From NCBI GenBank assembly GCA_016715965.1, contig JADJXG010000001.1, forward strand, positions 1,617,501-1,681,500: a DNA stretch of 64,000 nt, in the 5' to 3' direction. The notes under the pieces are model-generated. The model searched no databases. It was not told the DNA's origin and saw only the letters and a program-made list of their open reading frames with translations. The stretch is from Saprospiraceae bacterium (GTDB lineage: Bacteria; Bacteroidota; Bacteroidia; Chitinophagales; Saprospiraceae). Of the stretch, positions 44,501 through 52,738 are shown piece after piece. The translations under genes were made by a program, and so were the position numbers. Each line of letters begins with the position of its first letter. Position 1 is the first letter of the stretch.

Positions 44501-44720
44501 TGTTCAAGATGTCTTAAGTCTATGGATTGGATCAGACGAAGTATCAATAAAGGAATGCAGAATTTTTGATCAAAATGGTAAATTGATGCAGATTTTCCGA
44601 CTGGAGCAGAAATCCAATCCTGTCTCCATTCTAGTCGGTACATACCCTGCTGGAGTGTATCAAATTAAGTATTTCAACAACGATGGTTCCAGCCGGAGCA
44701 TTAGATTTGTAAAGATATAA
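41580..44720 (+). CDS. Secreted M4 (thermolysin-like) metallopeptidase with T9SS sorting domain
   Basis: 1046 residues. Signal peptide (1-21), propeptide with FTP-type fold (to about 205), then the M4 catalytic domain with HEYAH at 348-352 and third zinc ligand E372 (ALNESFSD), exactly 24 residues after the first His as in thermolysin. Residues about 530-770 contain two similar beta-domains of about 110 residues (an internal duplication, CARDB-like). A further beta-sandwich and a C-terminal T9SS type A domain (SPVPVQDVLSLWI to SIRFVKI) follow. The protease should be secreted through the outer membrane and surface-bound. It starts at ATG 41580; terminated by the hairpin at 44738. Confidence 0.9.
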   Translation: MHRTVPFLMLILSALTELTSQSNYQVIRSHSLFSEHLTIRTQKPTGHTKQEMALTINEAMGIDAEWEFINSYVDPYEIEHHRFQQKEKGYSVLGKQMIVHIKNKIIFEISGKVLIDKVILPTALKTADEAFQMAQKYAGIPNRKNINLRKDQTQAPELVIINRNYPNEGGEYRLSWKVHIHEEVPHDLRKIFVDAENGELLLNMDLMMNCGGEKGKMHTLFHGVQDVETEKDGEVFITKDFSRGDGIVVRSVRGNYFQDDDNVWVEGHRDHINGAYDLFWGLQSTFDYFLNRFSRKGIDDKNIITQAILLDTGIYNNAFWDSNLKTLNFGLGNGTSVKPFTSVDIVAHEYAHGVTQFTAGLEYLYESGALNESFSDIFGKAVEHEYDGANFNWLLGNKIYANPNQAIRSMEDPNRFNNPKYYRGRFWVGGSSDNGGVHSNSGILNHWYFLLSEGGEGINEGNRSFKVRKMGIDTATLIAYHLLRDYLTPTSNYADARFSCLQMLASWWGLCSEQYLNVAEAWKAVGIGTNPLEGDVQLVTERTLFTVCRDGLVQLPSIVINHSCNQTLAKGTKFIARYQMDNLNPVEEEIMIDRDILPGEFFSFNFNKLPIITRQGSVRFTVQLQDYWDSDTSNNQYVFFLNRNINLTEHDFQIQRLTVTGNSCPGGTEGYRASLVAIYNGCTTVPKGSSFVLSLKMEDSLAHYPFVNERSVFPGATMRPPAFIIPRAFLGIKKVEANLIWSPDTTLDNNQSNFQIVYTDFTYKEEVETFTNASFNIEKIQVYSDSFSNYQIQTLNELNSEAFVVFGNGIFTESGALRIRSNTDASSFLDSNVPFVTSIFLCTNTQGLVQPILEFDLYQKLGELQLSTYGPSNEFGSICRVIYRNNRGQTMHSELFMLSPNQLSKLDKIRSNLPDSSSLIEIQMLCLHSKKDGDGNLDIEKSDLIAVDNIVIVEGSTSNKDVNLQENILVSPVPVQDVLSLWIGSDEVSIKECRIFDQNGKLMQIFRLEQKSNPVSILVGTYPAGVYQIKYFNNDGSSRSIRFVKI

Positions 44721-44737
44721 ATTGAAAACTGTAAATA

Positions 44738-44782
44738 AATAAGACCTATATAATTCTTATTAAATAAAATATAGGTCTTATT
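44738..44782. terminator. Bidirectional terminator between the M4 protease and carbonic anhydrase genes
   Basis: Perfect 14-base arms (44738-44751 and 44769-44782; core AGACCTATAT/ATATAGGTCT) with a 17-base loop, flanked by A-rich and T-rich sequence, placed between two convergent genes. Confidence 0.8.
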
Positions 44783-44792
44783 CAATTTTCAT

Positions 44793-45476
44793 TTATGAAC
44801 TGAGTTCAAGAATTTTATTTATTTCAGATCTTGTACCTACAAAACTGTCATCAAAAAATTTAACAAGACCGGAATCCAGATCATATTTGGCACCAATGAT
44901 TGCGATTTTTTCTTCGGCGATCAAATTTTCAAGTATGGGACTTCTGGAAATAATGGATTTAACCGACCTTGAAATGTTAATATCTGCTACATTTTCTACG
45001 AACACGGCGTTTTTAGAATTTCTTTTATTGATTTCAATGGTATCATTTTCCTCGTAAATGGCAGGTTGTATTTTTGACAACAATTCTGTCAGGTTCCCTA
45101 GCTCCACATGGTCACAAGCTCCTTTGATGGCTCCGCAATTGGTGTGCCCCAGAACGACAATTAATTTTGATCCTGCCACTTTACAAGCAAATTCTAAACT
45201 TCCTATAATATCTGTATTCACGACATTGCCTGCAATTCTAATGGAAAAAATGTCGCCCAGTCCTTGATCAAAAATAAGTTCGGCAGATGTTCTGCTATCA
45301 ATACAGCTTAATATGACCGCAAATGGCCATTGTCCTTCTCTGGTTTCATTGGCTTGCCTTAAAAGATCTCTTTCAGCCATAAGATTTTTTACAAATCTCA
45401 AATTTCCTTCTTTTAAATATTCCAATGCCTTGATTGGTGTAATGCTGGATTGTGTTTCGAATGTATGTGCCTTCAT
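44793..45476 (-). CDS. Beta-class carbonic anhydrase
   Basis: 227 residues. Zinc ligands C58 (CIDSR), H111 and C114 (GHTNCG) and the conserved Asp60-Arg62 pair are present, with DIFSIRIAGNVVN between. It interconverts CO2 and bicarbonate in the cytoplasm. It lies 14 bases after the SulP transporter gene on the same strand, a neighbourhood that points to joint bicarbonate handling. Slightly longer than minimal forms, with a C-terminal helix that may form the dimer. Complete, with all ligands. Confidence 0.93.
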   Translation of the reverse strand: MKAHTFETQSSITPIKALEYLKEGNLRFVKNLMAERDLLRQANETREGQWPFAVILSCIDSRTSAELIFDQGLGDIFSIRIAGNVVNTDIIGSLEFACKVAGSKLIVVLGHTNCGAIKGACDHVELGNLTELLSKIQPAIYEENDTIEINKRNSKNAVFVENVADINISRSVKSIISRSPILENLIAEEKIAIIGAKYDLDSGLVKFFDDSFVGTRSEINKILELSS

Positions 45477-45490
45477 GGTTAATCGTTTAT

Positions 45491-47065
45491 TTATTTAGTG
45501 GTTACAAAAGAGTTTAGGTTTTCCAATTGATATTCCTCCTTAAATCCTTTTAACTCGACCTTTATTTCTTTTTCCAGGGAACCTATTTCGAGAAATTCCC
45601 GAATCAATTGTAAAACATCATGGTCAATGTAAAAGGTGTCAGTAGCATCAATAATGAGATGGCTGCCTTCCGGCATATGATTAAGAGTTTGTTTAATAGC
45701 AGCTTTGTTTAAAAAAGAAACTTCTTGTGCAAGCTTCATAGTGATCACATCGCCGGCTTGATATTCTTCTTTTTTGAAAAAATATGCCAGCTTTAAATTG
45801 GCTCTTAATATATAGAAAATAGCGACCACCAAACCAATGGCCACACCTTTAAGCAGGTCAGTAAGGACTACGGCTATTACGGTGACTATAAATGGAAAAA
45901 ATTGATATTGTCCGGATTTGTACATTTTGGTAAATATGGATGGGCTGGCCAACTTATAGCCTATCATAATTAAAATCGCTGCTAAAGAAGCAAGAGGTAT
46001 TTTATTTAAAATCGTGGGAATAGCGATCACTGAAATCAATAAAAGGATACCATGCGTTATGGTGGCCACCTTGGTCCTGCCTCCTGAATTTACATTGGCT
46101 GAGGAGCGAACGATGACTGAAGTCAACGGAATACCTCCAATCAAGCCACTGAAAATATTTCCAGTGCCTTGGGCAAACAATTCCCGATTGGTATTGGTGT
46201 ATCTCTTGAGCGGATCCATTCGATCGCAAGCTTCAATGCAGAGGAGAGATTCTATGGATGCTACAATCGCTAGGGTAATGGCAGTGACCCATACTTCCGG
46301 TATTAAAACTGCATCAAAAGCCGGTAAGGTGAATTGGTCAATAAACCCATTAAATGAATCAGGTATGGGAAGACTTACCAAATGATCTTGTGTAATGACA
46401 AGGTCAGGATTAATACTTTTAAATAGTTCATTAATTAAAATTCCGAGAATGACCACCACCAATGCAGCAGGTACAGCTTTTAACTTTTTTAGAAAATCAA
46501 TTTTAATAAATGCAATCAAAATCGCCAATGATGACACAGAAACAATGATAGCGCCAGGGTGTGAAAAATTAATTGCATCAATGATACCGGTAAATGTATT
46601 GTGGCCTGTTGCTTTTTCAATAAAAAAGAAGTCTCCTTCATTGTCTTTGTCATATCCGATGGCATGAGGTATTTGCTTGAGGATGATAATGATTCCAATG
46701 GCTGTCAGCATACCTTCAATCACATTGGTGGGAAAATAGTTAGAGACCGTTCCTGCTTTTATGGCACCCAGTATCATTTGGATGATACCTGCCAGAATAA
46801 CAGCCGTCAAGAATACTTTGTAGTCTCCCAGGCTGGTGATTGCTACAAGAACAATCGCAGTTAAGCCGGCAGCGGGTCCAGATACACTGAGTTGACTATT
46901 GCTGACAAAGCCAACCACAATACCACCGACCACTCCGGAAATGATTCCTGCAAACAGAGGTGCGCCACTGGCCAGGGCAATGCCCAAACACAGTGGCAGG
47001 GCTATCAGGAAGACGACAACTCCGGCTTGAATGTCCGTGAAATAATTCAGATTTTTCTTAAGCAT
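45491..47065 (-). CDS. SulP family anion transporter with STAS domain, probably bicarbonate
   Basis: 524 residues: about ten to twelve membrane helices (about 15-415) and a C-terminal STAS domain (about 425-524). SulP signs are GLPLCLGIALASGAPLFAGIISGVVGGI-like N-terminal text, VSGPAAGLTAIV and ANVNSGGRTKVATI. Adjacent beta carbonic anhydrase suggests bicarbonate as substrate; sulfate is the alternative, as related members vary. The pair is probably regulated through the palindrome at 47102-47124 upstream, which lies 37-59 bases before the ATG. Confidence 0.88.
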   Translation of the reverse strand: MLKKNLNYFTDIQAGVVVFLIALPLCLGIALASGAPLFAGIISGVVGGIVVGFVSNSQLSVSGPAAGLTAIVLVAITSLGDYKVFLTAVILAGIIQMILGAIKAGTVSNYFPTNVIEGMLTAIGIIIILKQIPHAIGYDKDNEGDFFFIEKATGHNTFTGIIDAINFSHPGAIIVSVSSLAILIAFIKIDFLKKLKAVPAALVVVILGILINELFKSINPDLVITQDHLVSLPIPDSFNGFIDQFTLPAFDAVLIPEVWVTAITLAIVASIESLLCIEACDRMDPLKRYTNTNRELFAQGTGNIFSGLIGGIPLTSVIVRSSANVNSGGRTKVATITHGILLLISVIAIPTILNKIPLASLAAILIMIGYKLASPSIFTKMYKSGQYQFFPFIVTVIAVVLTDLLKGVAIGLVVAIFYILRANLKLAYFFKKEEYQAGDVITMKLAQEVSFLNKAAIKQTLNHMPEGSHLIIDATDTFYIDHDVLQLIREFLEIGSLEKEIKVELKGFKEEYQLENLNSFVTTK

Positions 47066-47101
47066 ATCTTTCTATTGATGGTTTGAATGAAATGAAATAA
47101 A

Positions 47102-47124
47102 TTTAAAAGACCTGGTCTTTTAAA
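47102..47124. promoter_or_regulatory. Perfect 23-base palindrome upstream of the SulP-carbonic anhydrase operon
   Basis: Arms TTTAAAAGACC (47102-47112) and GGTCTTTTAAA (47114-47124) around a single central base. It lies 37-59 bases upstream of the SulP ATG, the right place for an operator. It is also 29 bases after the stop of the small gene at 47153 and is followed on the minus strand by a U-rich stretch, so a 9-base-pair terminator hairpin with a 5-base loop is the alternative reading. Confidence 0.55.
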
Positions 47125-47152
47125 ATAAGAATAGATTAAAATAAATCGAAAA

Positions 47153-47512
47153 TTAAAAAGCGCTGGCTTCCGGAGGAATTTCTCTAAGCAGGGTGTATTT
47201 GGAAGAATAAAGGTCCAAAATGAAGAAATGGCCTTTTATCAATTTAAGGGAAAAATATAGGAAGGAACCTGATAGAAAATGGATTGGAATATCAGTTGTT
47301 TCCAGTTCTGTAAAGCATTTGTGCGTGGGAGAGGATTCTTCCTGATTGGTCTCGGTGCTTTCAAATACTGATCTGCCGCTAAGGGGAAGAATGCAGCGAT
47401 ATCCAATGTCATAACACATCAGAAGAATAAGAGCGGTGGATATTAAGCGCAACACATCAGACTTAAGTCCAAAACAAGCCCAATTGTTTAGTCCACCAAT
47501 TAAAATATTCAC
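47153..47512 (-). CDS. Small hypothetical secreted or membrane-associated protein
   Basis: 119 residues from a GTG at 47512; a TTG about 60 bases further in would also give a sensible hydrophobic N-terminus (LRLISTALILLMCYDIGY). The N-terminal region is hydrophobic and resembles a signal sequence. The middle is rich in Ser, Thr and Glu. The C-terminus ends with LLREIPPEAS. Small Bacteroidota proteins with such Pro-Pro endings are often found next to transporters, which is a weak parallel. I do not recognise a family. It lies between uvrC and the SulP operon. Confidence 0.45.
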   Translation of the reverse strand: MNILIGGLNNWACFGLKSDVLRLISTALILLMCYDIGYRCILPLSGRSVFESTETNQEESSPTHKCFTELETTDIPIHFLSGSFLYFSLKLIKGHFFILDLYSSKYTLLREIPPEASAF

Positions 47513-47576
47513 TTAAATATATTTAAATTAATGATTTTCAACAAATTAATATTTGATAAAATCGCTGAGTGCCCAA

Positions 47577-49382
47577 TTAACGACTTGAATCGAAAAAATT
47601 ACTCAGCAGTTTTGCTACCTGCTTACCGGCCACCGACTGCCACTCATCATAACCCGCTTTTTGGATATTGGACAAAGAACCAAAATGGGACAATAATTTT
47701 TTGGAAGTTTTAGGACCAATGCCCTTTATGTGGTCCATCTGGGAATGAATCATTTTTTTACTTCGTGTTTTGCGGTGAAATGAAATTCCAAAGCGATGTG
47801 CTTCGTTTCGCAATTGTTGAATAAGTCTAAGACTTTCTGATTTTTTATTGATATGCAGTGGAACCGGATCATCCGGGAAGTAAATTTCTTCCAATTTTTT
47901 TGCAATTCCGATGACCGTAATTTTATTTCTCAGATCTAATTTGTCGATGGATTTCATTGCAGAAGACAGTTGACCTTTCCCACCATCGATGATAATTAAT
48001 TGTGGCAATTCCTGATTTTCTTCCAATAGACGTTTGTATCGTCGATGCACAATTTCTTCCATGGTAGAAAAATCATCTGGCCCTATTACAGTCTTCACAT
48101 GGAAATGTCTATAATCTTTTTTGGAAGGCTTTGCATTTTTAAAAACTACACAAGCTGAGACAGGATTGGTGCCCTGAATATTTGAATTGTCAAAACACTC
48201 AATGTGCAAGGGAAGATTGGACATTTGCAAATCTAATTTAAGGGTGGTCAGAATTCGCTCGGCGGGAGATTGCTTTTTGATCTTGTTGATTAGTTCTTTT
48301 TTATATTGAAGCAAAGCATATTGTGCATTTTTTTCAGATAGTTCCAGAAGTTTTTTCTTATCACCCCTTTGCGGAATTTGAATTTGTGCGTTGCTATCAG
48401 ATACAGAAACAGGCATGGGCACAAGTATTTCAGGTGCAAGTTGATCACATTGGCTTCTGATTTTATCAATGGCCAACGAAAGAATAATGGAAGGATCGTC
48501 GTCTAAGTTTTTTTCAGCCTCAATGGTAATCGTCTGATTGATCGCTCCATCGATTACTTTGATAAAGTTTATAAAGGCAAGGTCCTCACCAACCGCAATC
48601 GTAAAGACATCCACATTGCTGACCGAAGTACTCACCACTGTGGATCGACTTTGGTAATCCTCCATCGCAGATAGTTTGTCCTTCCATTCCTGGGCTTTTT
48701 CAAAATCCAAAATGGCAGCGTGCCGGTTCATTTCTTTGTGTATGAATTCCCTGACTGGTTTAAAATGTCCCCTTAGGATGTTCTTTATTTGGATCAGACG
48801 TTCGTTGTATTGTTCTTGTTTTTCCAAACCGGTGCAAGGGCCAAGACAATTTTTTATGTGATACTCGAGGCAGACTTTGTACTTTCCCTTGTTTATATGT
48901 TCCTTGCTTAAGTTGAGGGTACAGGTCCTTAGAGGAAAGAGTTTTTTAATCAGGTCTAAAATAGTTTCAGTTCTGAATTTGGAAGTATAAGGTCCAAAAT
49001 AAACCGATCCGTCTTTTACTATTTTTCTGGTAAAGAAAACCCTGGAAAAAGGCTCATTCTTAATGCAAACATAGACATAAGTTTTACCATCTTTCAGCAT
49101 CACATTGTACCGAGGTTGATTTTGCTTAATCAACATAGCTTCGAGTAACAAAGCATCATGTTCGGTATCTACCAGGGTATATTCTAATTTAGCCGCAACC
49201 TTGACCATGGTTCTTGTTTTTGCCGCAAGGTTTCTTCCATCGCCAAAATAGGAGCTAATTCGGTTTTTCAGATTTTTAGCTTTGCCAACATAAATGATGT
49301 TCTGGAATCGATCCATAAACCGATATACGCCCGGGTCAGACGGGAGTGAGGGCAATATTTCTCGATAATCTTCGTGGGTCAT
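47577..49382 (-). CDS. uvrC: Excinuclease ABC subunit C
   Basis: 601 residues. GIY-YIG nuclease at the N-terminus (GVYRFMDRFQNIIYVGKAKNLKNR, about 18-41), a cysteine-containing region (CLEYHIKNCLGPCTGLE), a UVR domain near 200-240, the RNase H-like nuclease (FDNSNIQGTNPVSACVVF, PQLIIIDGGKGQ) and C-terminal HhH motifs (MDHIKGIGPKTSKKLLSHFGS). UvrC makes both incisions in nucleotide excision repair. Slightly shorter than many members through its tail, but all domains are present. Last of a probable four-gene minus-strand unit. Confidence 0.95.
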   Translation of the reverse strand: MTHEDYREILPSLPSDPGVYRFMDRFQNIIYVGKAKNLKNRISSYFGDGRNLAAKTRTMVKVAAKLEYTLVDTEHDALLLEAMLIKQNQPRYNVMLKDGKTYVYVCIKNEPFSRVFFTRKIVKDGSVYFGPYTSKFRTETILDLIKKLFPLRTCTLNLSKEHINKGKYKVCLEYHIKNCLGPCTGLEKQEQYNERLIQIKNILRGHFKPVREFIHKEMNRHAAILDFEKAQEWKDKLSAMEDYQSRSTVVSTSVSNVDVFTIAVGEDLAFINFIKVIDGAINQTITIEAEKNLDDDPSIILSLAIDKIRSQCDQLAPEILVPMPVSVSDSNAQIQIPQRGDKKKLLELSEKNAQYALLQYKKELINKIKKQSPAERILTTLKLDLQMSNLPLHIECFDNSNIQGTNPVSACVVFKNAKPSKKDYRHFHVKTVIGPDDFSTMEEIVHRRYKRLLEENQELPQLIIIDGGKGQLSSAMKSIDKLDLRNKITVIGIAKKLEEIYFPDDPVPLHINKKSESLRLIQQLRNEAHRFGISFHRKTRSKKMIHSQMDHIKGIGPKTSKKLLSHFGSLSNIQKAGYDEWQSVAGKQVAKLLSNFFDSSR

Positions 49383-49406
49383 AATTGAGCCATAGATCCA
49401 AAAGAT

Positions 49407-50360
49407 TTATTCTTTTGATACAATTTTATAATTTTTATAGGTAAACAAATGTTTGCCTTCAAATAGGTTTTTTTCAATCCAAGTCAAGATTTTGTACTTC
49501 CATTTTTCATGCTTCATTTTTTCTCTGATGGGTCTGTAGTCGCGTTCATAGTGCAATTGTTCTTTCCATGAAAATTTTGAAATAAAATGGTCCATTACCT
49601 TTGGGTGGGAGTCCTTAAAAACTGGGAGATTGCTCAGATTTCCATAGTCAAAAACATCCGGGCGTTGTTGATATATTTGGTCAATTCTATCAGGGTTGTG
49701 GTACATTTTGTCCATGGCCTTGGATTTGCTTTGCATGAGCTGGGGAGGTCTTACCCAACCATAATGGTATATTTCTGCCGGAAGCAATACCACATTCAGT
49801 TTCTCAGTGTGTTCTTTTTGACGGTAATGGACAAAATTTTCTGGCTTAATTTTTCGAAAGGATTGGGCGTCGCCCCAGGATCTGATGTCTGGCTTGTTTC
49901 TGATTATCCTCACTTCGTGCTGATACCATCCATGGTAATCAATATAATGATCGTAGTCTCCAAAGAAATGCTTGTATCGAAAGAGAAATCCATCTATTTC
50001 AGAATGATCGAGGTATTTATAAAGGGCATTTTGAACAGTTTGCAAATATTTTTCATGCAATAGCTCATCCGATTGGAGATAAAACAGCCAGTCTCCTGAG
50101 CATAAGTTTTTTGCAAGATCTGTTTGATGTGCATATTCAGTTCCATCCGGAAATTTTTCTGCGTCCCAAACTGTGTGAAAAACTTTAATTTTATCAGATG
50201 GAATACCTGAAAGCAGAGTTTCCGTTTGATCCCCAGCATCACAATTACCCAATGCAATCACAAATTCATCTACAATCGGAAGAATGGATTGAATGGATTC
50301 AATAAATGGATAATAAAACCTCGCGGTATTCCGCATGAAAGTAAAACCACTTATTTTCAT
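49407..50360 (-). CDS. Glycosyltransferase family 2-like protein
   Basis: 317 residues. The GT-A fold begins without a signal peptide: SGFTFMRNTARFYYPFIESIQSILPIVDEFVIALGNCDAGDQT, a strand-and-loop arrangement seen in GT2-like proteins. The metal-site-like QSDE lies in WLFYLQSDELLHEKY. The C-terminal half carries RIIRNKPDIRSWGDAQSF and is basic towards the end, as in peripheral membrane glycosyltransferases. The donor and acceptor are unknown. It is 6 bases from the ABC permease and 24 from uvrC on the same strand, so it could modify a lipid or cell-wall molecule exported by that transporter, which is inference. Confidence 0.78.
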   Translation of the reverse strand: MKISGFTFMRNTARFYYPFIESIQSILPIVDEFVIALGNCDAGDQTETLLSGIPSDKIKVFHTVWDAEKFPDGTEYAHQTDLAKNLCSGDWLFYLQSDELLHEKYLQTVQNALYKYLDHSEIDGFLFRYKHFFGDYDHYIDYHGWYQHEVRIIRNKPDIRSWGDAQSFRKIKPENFVHYRQKEHTEKLNVVLLPAEIYHYGWVRPPQLMQSKSKAMDKMYHNPDRIDQIYQQRPDVFDYGNLSNLPVFKDSHPKVMDHFISKFSWKEQLHYERDYRPIREKMKHEKWKYKILTWIEKNLFEGKHLFTYKNYKIVSKE

Positions 50361-50366
50361 TCAAAT

Positions 50367-51680
50367 TTACTGTTTTGAAAATATCCATTTCGAAAGTTCT
50401 TTTAAACTCGCTTTTTTACCATACATTAAAATACCTGTTCTAAAAATTCTGGCAGCAATCCACACCACAAAATAGCTAAAAAAAGTGAGCAAAAGCAATG
50501 AAACTCCAATTTGCCACCACGGCGGATCAAAAGCAAGCAGTGCTGGCATAACAATGGGAGAAAACAATGGAAACATGCTGCTGAACATCGAAAGGCTGCT
50601 GTCAGGTTCGCGGATGCATTGGAACATAATGTAAATGGCCAAAATGATTGGAATACTGACAAACATTGTCAATGATTGTGAATCATTGATATCATCGCCG
50701 ACTGCAGCCCCAATGGCTGCGAATAATGCGGCATAAATGACATATCCGCCAACGAAATACAATAGAAAAATGAAAAATATTTTGACCCAATTGAGGTTGG
50801 ACAATTCACTAATGATGAGTTGCATGTCTTCCATTTTTTCCATTGCGTTGGAATCCATATTCGTACTCATGTTTTGTATTTGGGTCTGATCAAATCCAGC
50901 GAAATACAATACGCCAATGTAAATGAGTGGGATGAGTACAAGCCAGATCACTATCTGTGTAAGTCCCACTAATCCGACTCCAATGATTTTTCCGAGCATA
51001 AGCTCGGTGCTGCTTGCCGATGAAATAATGACTTCAACGATCCTGTTTACTTTTTCTTCGGTAACCGCTCTCATCACTGCTGCACCGTATAGGAATATAA
51101 TAAAAAATATAATATACCCCATGATTCCCCCAAGGACGGTGGCAATCTTGGAAGTATAACTTGACTTGTCTTTTACATCGTCTCTGACAGGTTCAGGATC
51201 AATCAATATGTCGGTGTTTAATTTGTCGAGTTCTTCCTGGTTGAGATTGAGTTGGGCTATCTTGTGTTGACGGATGCTTTGGGTGAGATATTTATTTAAT
51301 TTTGATTCCATCTCAATGTCAAGTGTTTGATCGGTGTAATAGTAGGTACTATAATGTTTGACATCGACTCCGTTGAATTGTGGCAACAACCAGACTGCAT
51401 CCAGTTCAGCATTTCGGCATTGAGCTTTTAGACTGTCCAAAGGCAGATCAGATTTTGTAAACACAAATCTTTTGTTGCTTTCGGGCATTTTGATTTGAGT
51501 TCCGCTCTGATCAACAATGGCTACTTTGTAAATTTTGTCGCTTTCATGACTGAAAATAAAAACAATGACAATGAAAAAGAGCAAAAATCCCAAAGGAGTC
51601 AACAGGGTTGTTAGTATGAATTTCTTGTTTTTAACCCTGGTGGTATATTCTTTGTGAATAATAAGTCCTAATTTATTCAT
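50367..51680 (-). CDS. ABC-2 type transporter permease (NatB-like)
   Basis: 437 residues. Topology: one N-terminal helix (about 25-47), a long extracytoplasmic domain (about 48-180), then a cluster of five or six helices. The layout, with GGIMGYIIFFIIFLYGAAVMRAVTEEKVNRIVEVIISS, is typical of NatB/YhaP-type permeases that pair with a NatA-like ATPase. It overlaps the upstream ATPase gene by 8 bases. Likely role: export of sodium, a drug or a lipid-linked compound; no substrate can be named. Confidence 0.88.
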   Translation of the reverse strand: MNKLGLIIHKEYTTRVKNKKFILTTLLTPLGFLLFFIVIVFIFSHESDKIYKVAIVDQSGTQIKMPESNKRFVFTKSDLPLDSLKAQCRNAELDAVWLLPQFNGVDVKHYSTYYYTDQTLDIEMESKLNKYLTQSIRQHKIAQLNLNQEELDKLNTDILIDPEPVRDDVKDKSSYTSKIATVLGGIMGYIIFFIIFLYGAAVMRAVTEEKVNRIVEVIISSASSTELMLGKIIGVGLVGLTQIVIWLVLIPLIYIGVLYFAGFDQTQIQNMSTNMDSNAMEKMEDMQLIISELSNLNWVKIFFIFLLYFVGGYVIYAALFAAIGAAVGDDINDSQSLTMFVSIPIILAIYIMFQCIREPDSSLSMFSSMFPLFSPIVMPALLAFDPPWWQIGVSLLLLTFFSYFVVWIAARIFRTGILMYGKKASLKELSKWIFSKQ

Positions 51681-52581
51681 GGTTGGATTCGTTTACAGTG
51701 CGTATAAAAATATCGTTAAATGTGGGATAAATTTCTTTAAAGGAATAGATGGGTTTATTTTGAAGAATTAGGTGTTGCAAGATTTCGTTGGAACTACGAC
51801 CATCGCCTACCCTGACCACAAGCACATCGTTTTCCTGTGAAACCAATTCTGCATATCCGTCTAAATGAATATTGGTCACATCTTTGGTAACAATTTCAAA
51901 CAAATGCTCTTTGAATTGATGCCTTATTTCTTTTACTGGCCCTTGCAATACAGCTTTGCCTTTATTGATTAAAACGATTTGTTCGCAAAGTTCTTCAACT
52001 TGTTCCATGCGGTGCGTTGAAAACAAAATAGCTGCACCCTGATTTTTCAATTCAATGATTACGTCTTTTATCAAATTTGAATTGATGGGATCCAAACCTG
52101 AGAATGGTTCATCCAGTATGATCAAACTTGGATCGTGTACAACAGTAGCAATAAACTGAATTTTCTGGGACATACCTTTGGAGAGTTCATCTACTTTCTT
52201 ATTCCACCAACTCATGATTTCAAATCGCTCCATCCAACTGGTTACTGATTTTTTGGCCTCATCGAAAGATCGCCCTTTTAATCGGCATAAATAGATCAAC
52301 TGTTCTCCCACCTTCATTTTCTTATACAAACCTCTTTCTTCGGGCATGTATCCAATAGAAGGGTTTTGGAGTTTGTCGATCCGGTGGCCTTGCAATAAAA
52401 CATCCCCTGAATCTGCTCTCGTAATTCCTGTAATAATTCTGATAAGAGAAGTTTTGCCAGCGCCGTTTGGTCCCAACAGACCAAATATACACGATTCTGG
52501 CACTTCAAAACTGACATGATCCACGGCTCTGAGTTGATCATAATCTTTAACAACCCGGTACAATTTAAGAAGATCTTTCAT
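51673..52581 (-). CDS. ABC transporter ATP-binding protein (NatA-like)
   Basis: 302 residues. Walker A GPNGAGKTS near 38-46, a Q-loop region with YMPEERGLYKKM, the signature LSKGMSQK near 138, Walker B LIILDEPFSGLDP near 153-165 and the H-loop STHRMEQ. The C-terminal extension of about 80 residues (from VLQGPVKEIRHQF) is typical of subfamilies that work with ABC-2 permeases. It overlaps the permease by 8 bases and heads the minus-strand unit ATPase-permease-glycosyltransferase-uvrC. Confidence 0.93.
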   Translation of the reverse strand: MKDLLKLYRVVKDYDQLRAVDHVSFEVPESCIFGLLGPNGAGKTSLIRIITGITRADSGDVLLQGHRIDKLQNPSIGYMPEERGLYKKMKVGEQLIYLCRLKGRSFDEAKKSVTSWMERFEIMSWWNKKVDELSKGMSQKIQFIATVVHDPSLIILDEPFSGLDPINSNLIKDVIIELKNQGAAILFSTHRMEQVEELCEQIVLINKGKAVLQGPVKEIRHQFKEHLFEIVTKDVTNIHLDGYAELVSQENDVLVVRVGDGRSSNEILQHLILQNKPIYSFKEIYPTFNDIFIRTVNESNHE

Positions 52582-52738
52582 GCTGGTTTAAATTTTGGAG
52601 TTGCTAAAATAGACAGGTTTATCAAGATGGAAGTAAATGTCTTTTAAGTCCGTTTGTATCAAATGATTAGATTATACACGAAACCATTGTCTAGGCAGAA
52701 GTGTTAGAATTTTATTGATTAATCTAAATTTAAATAAA

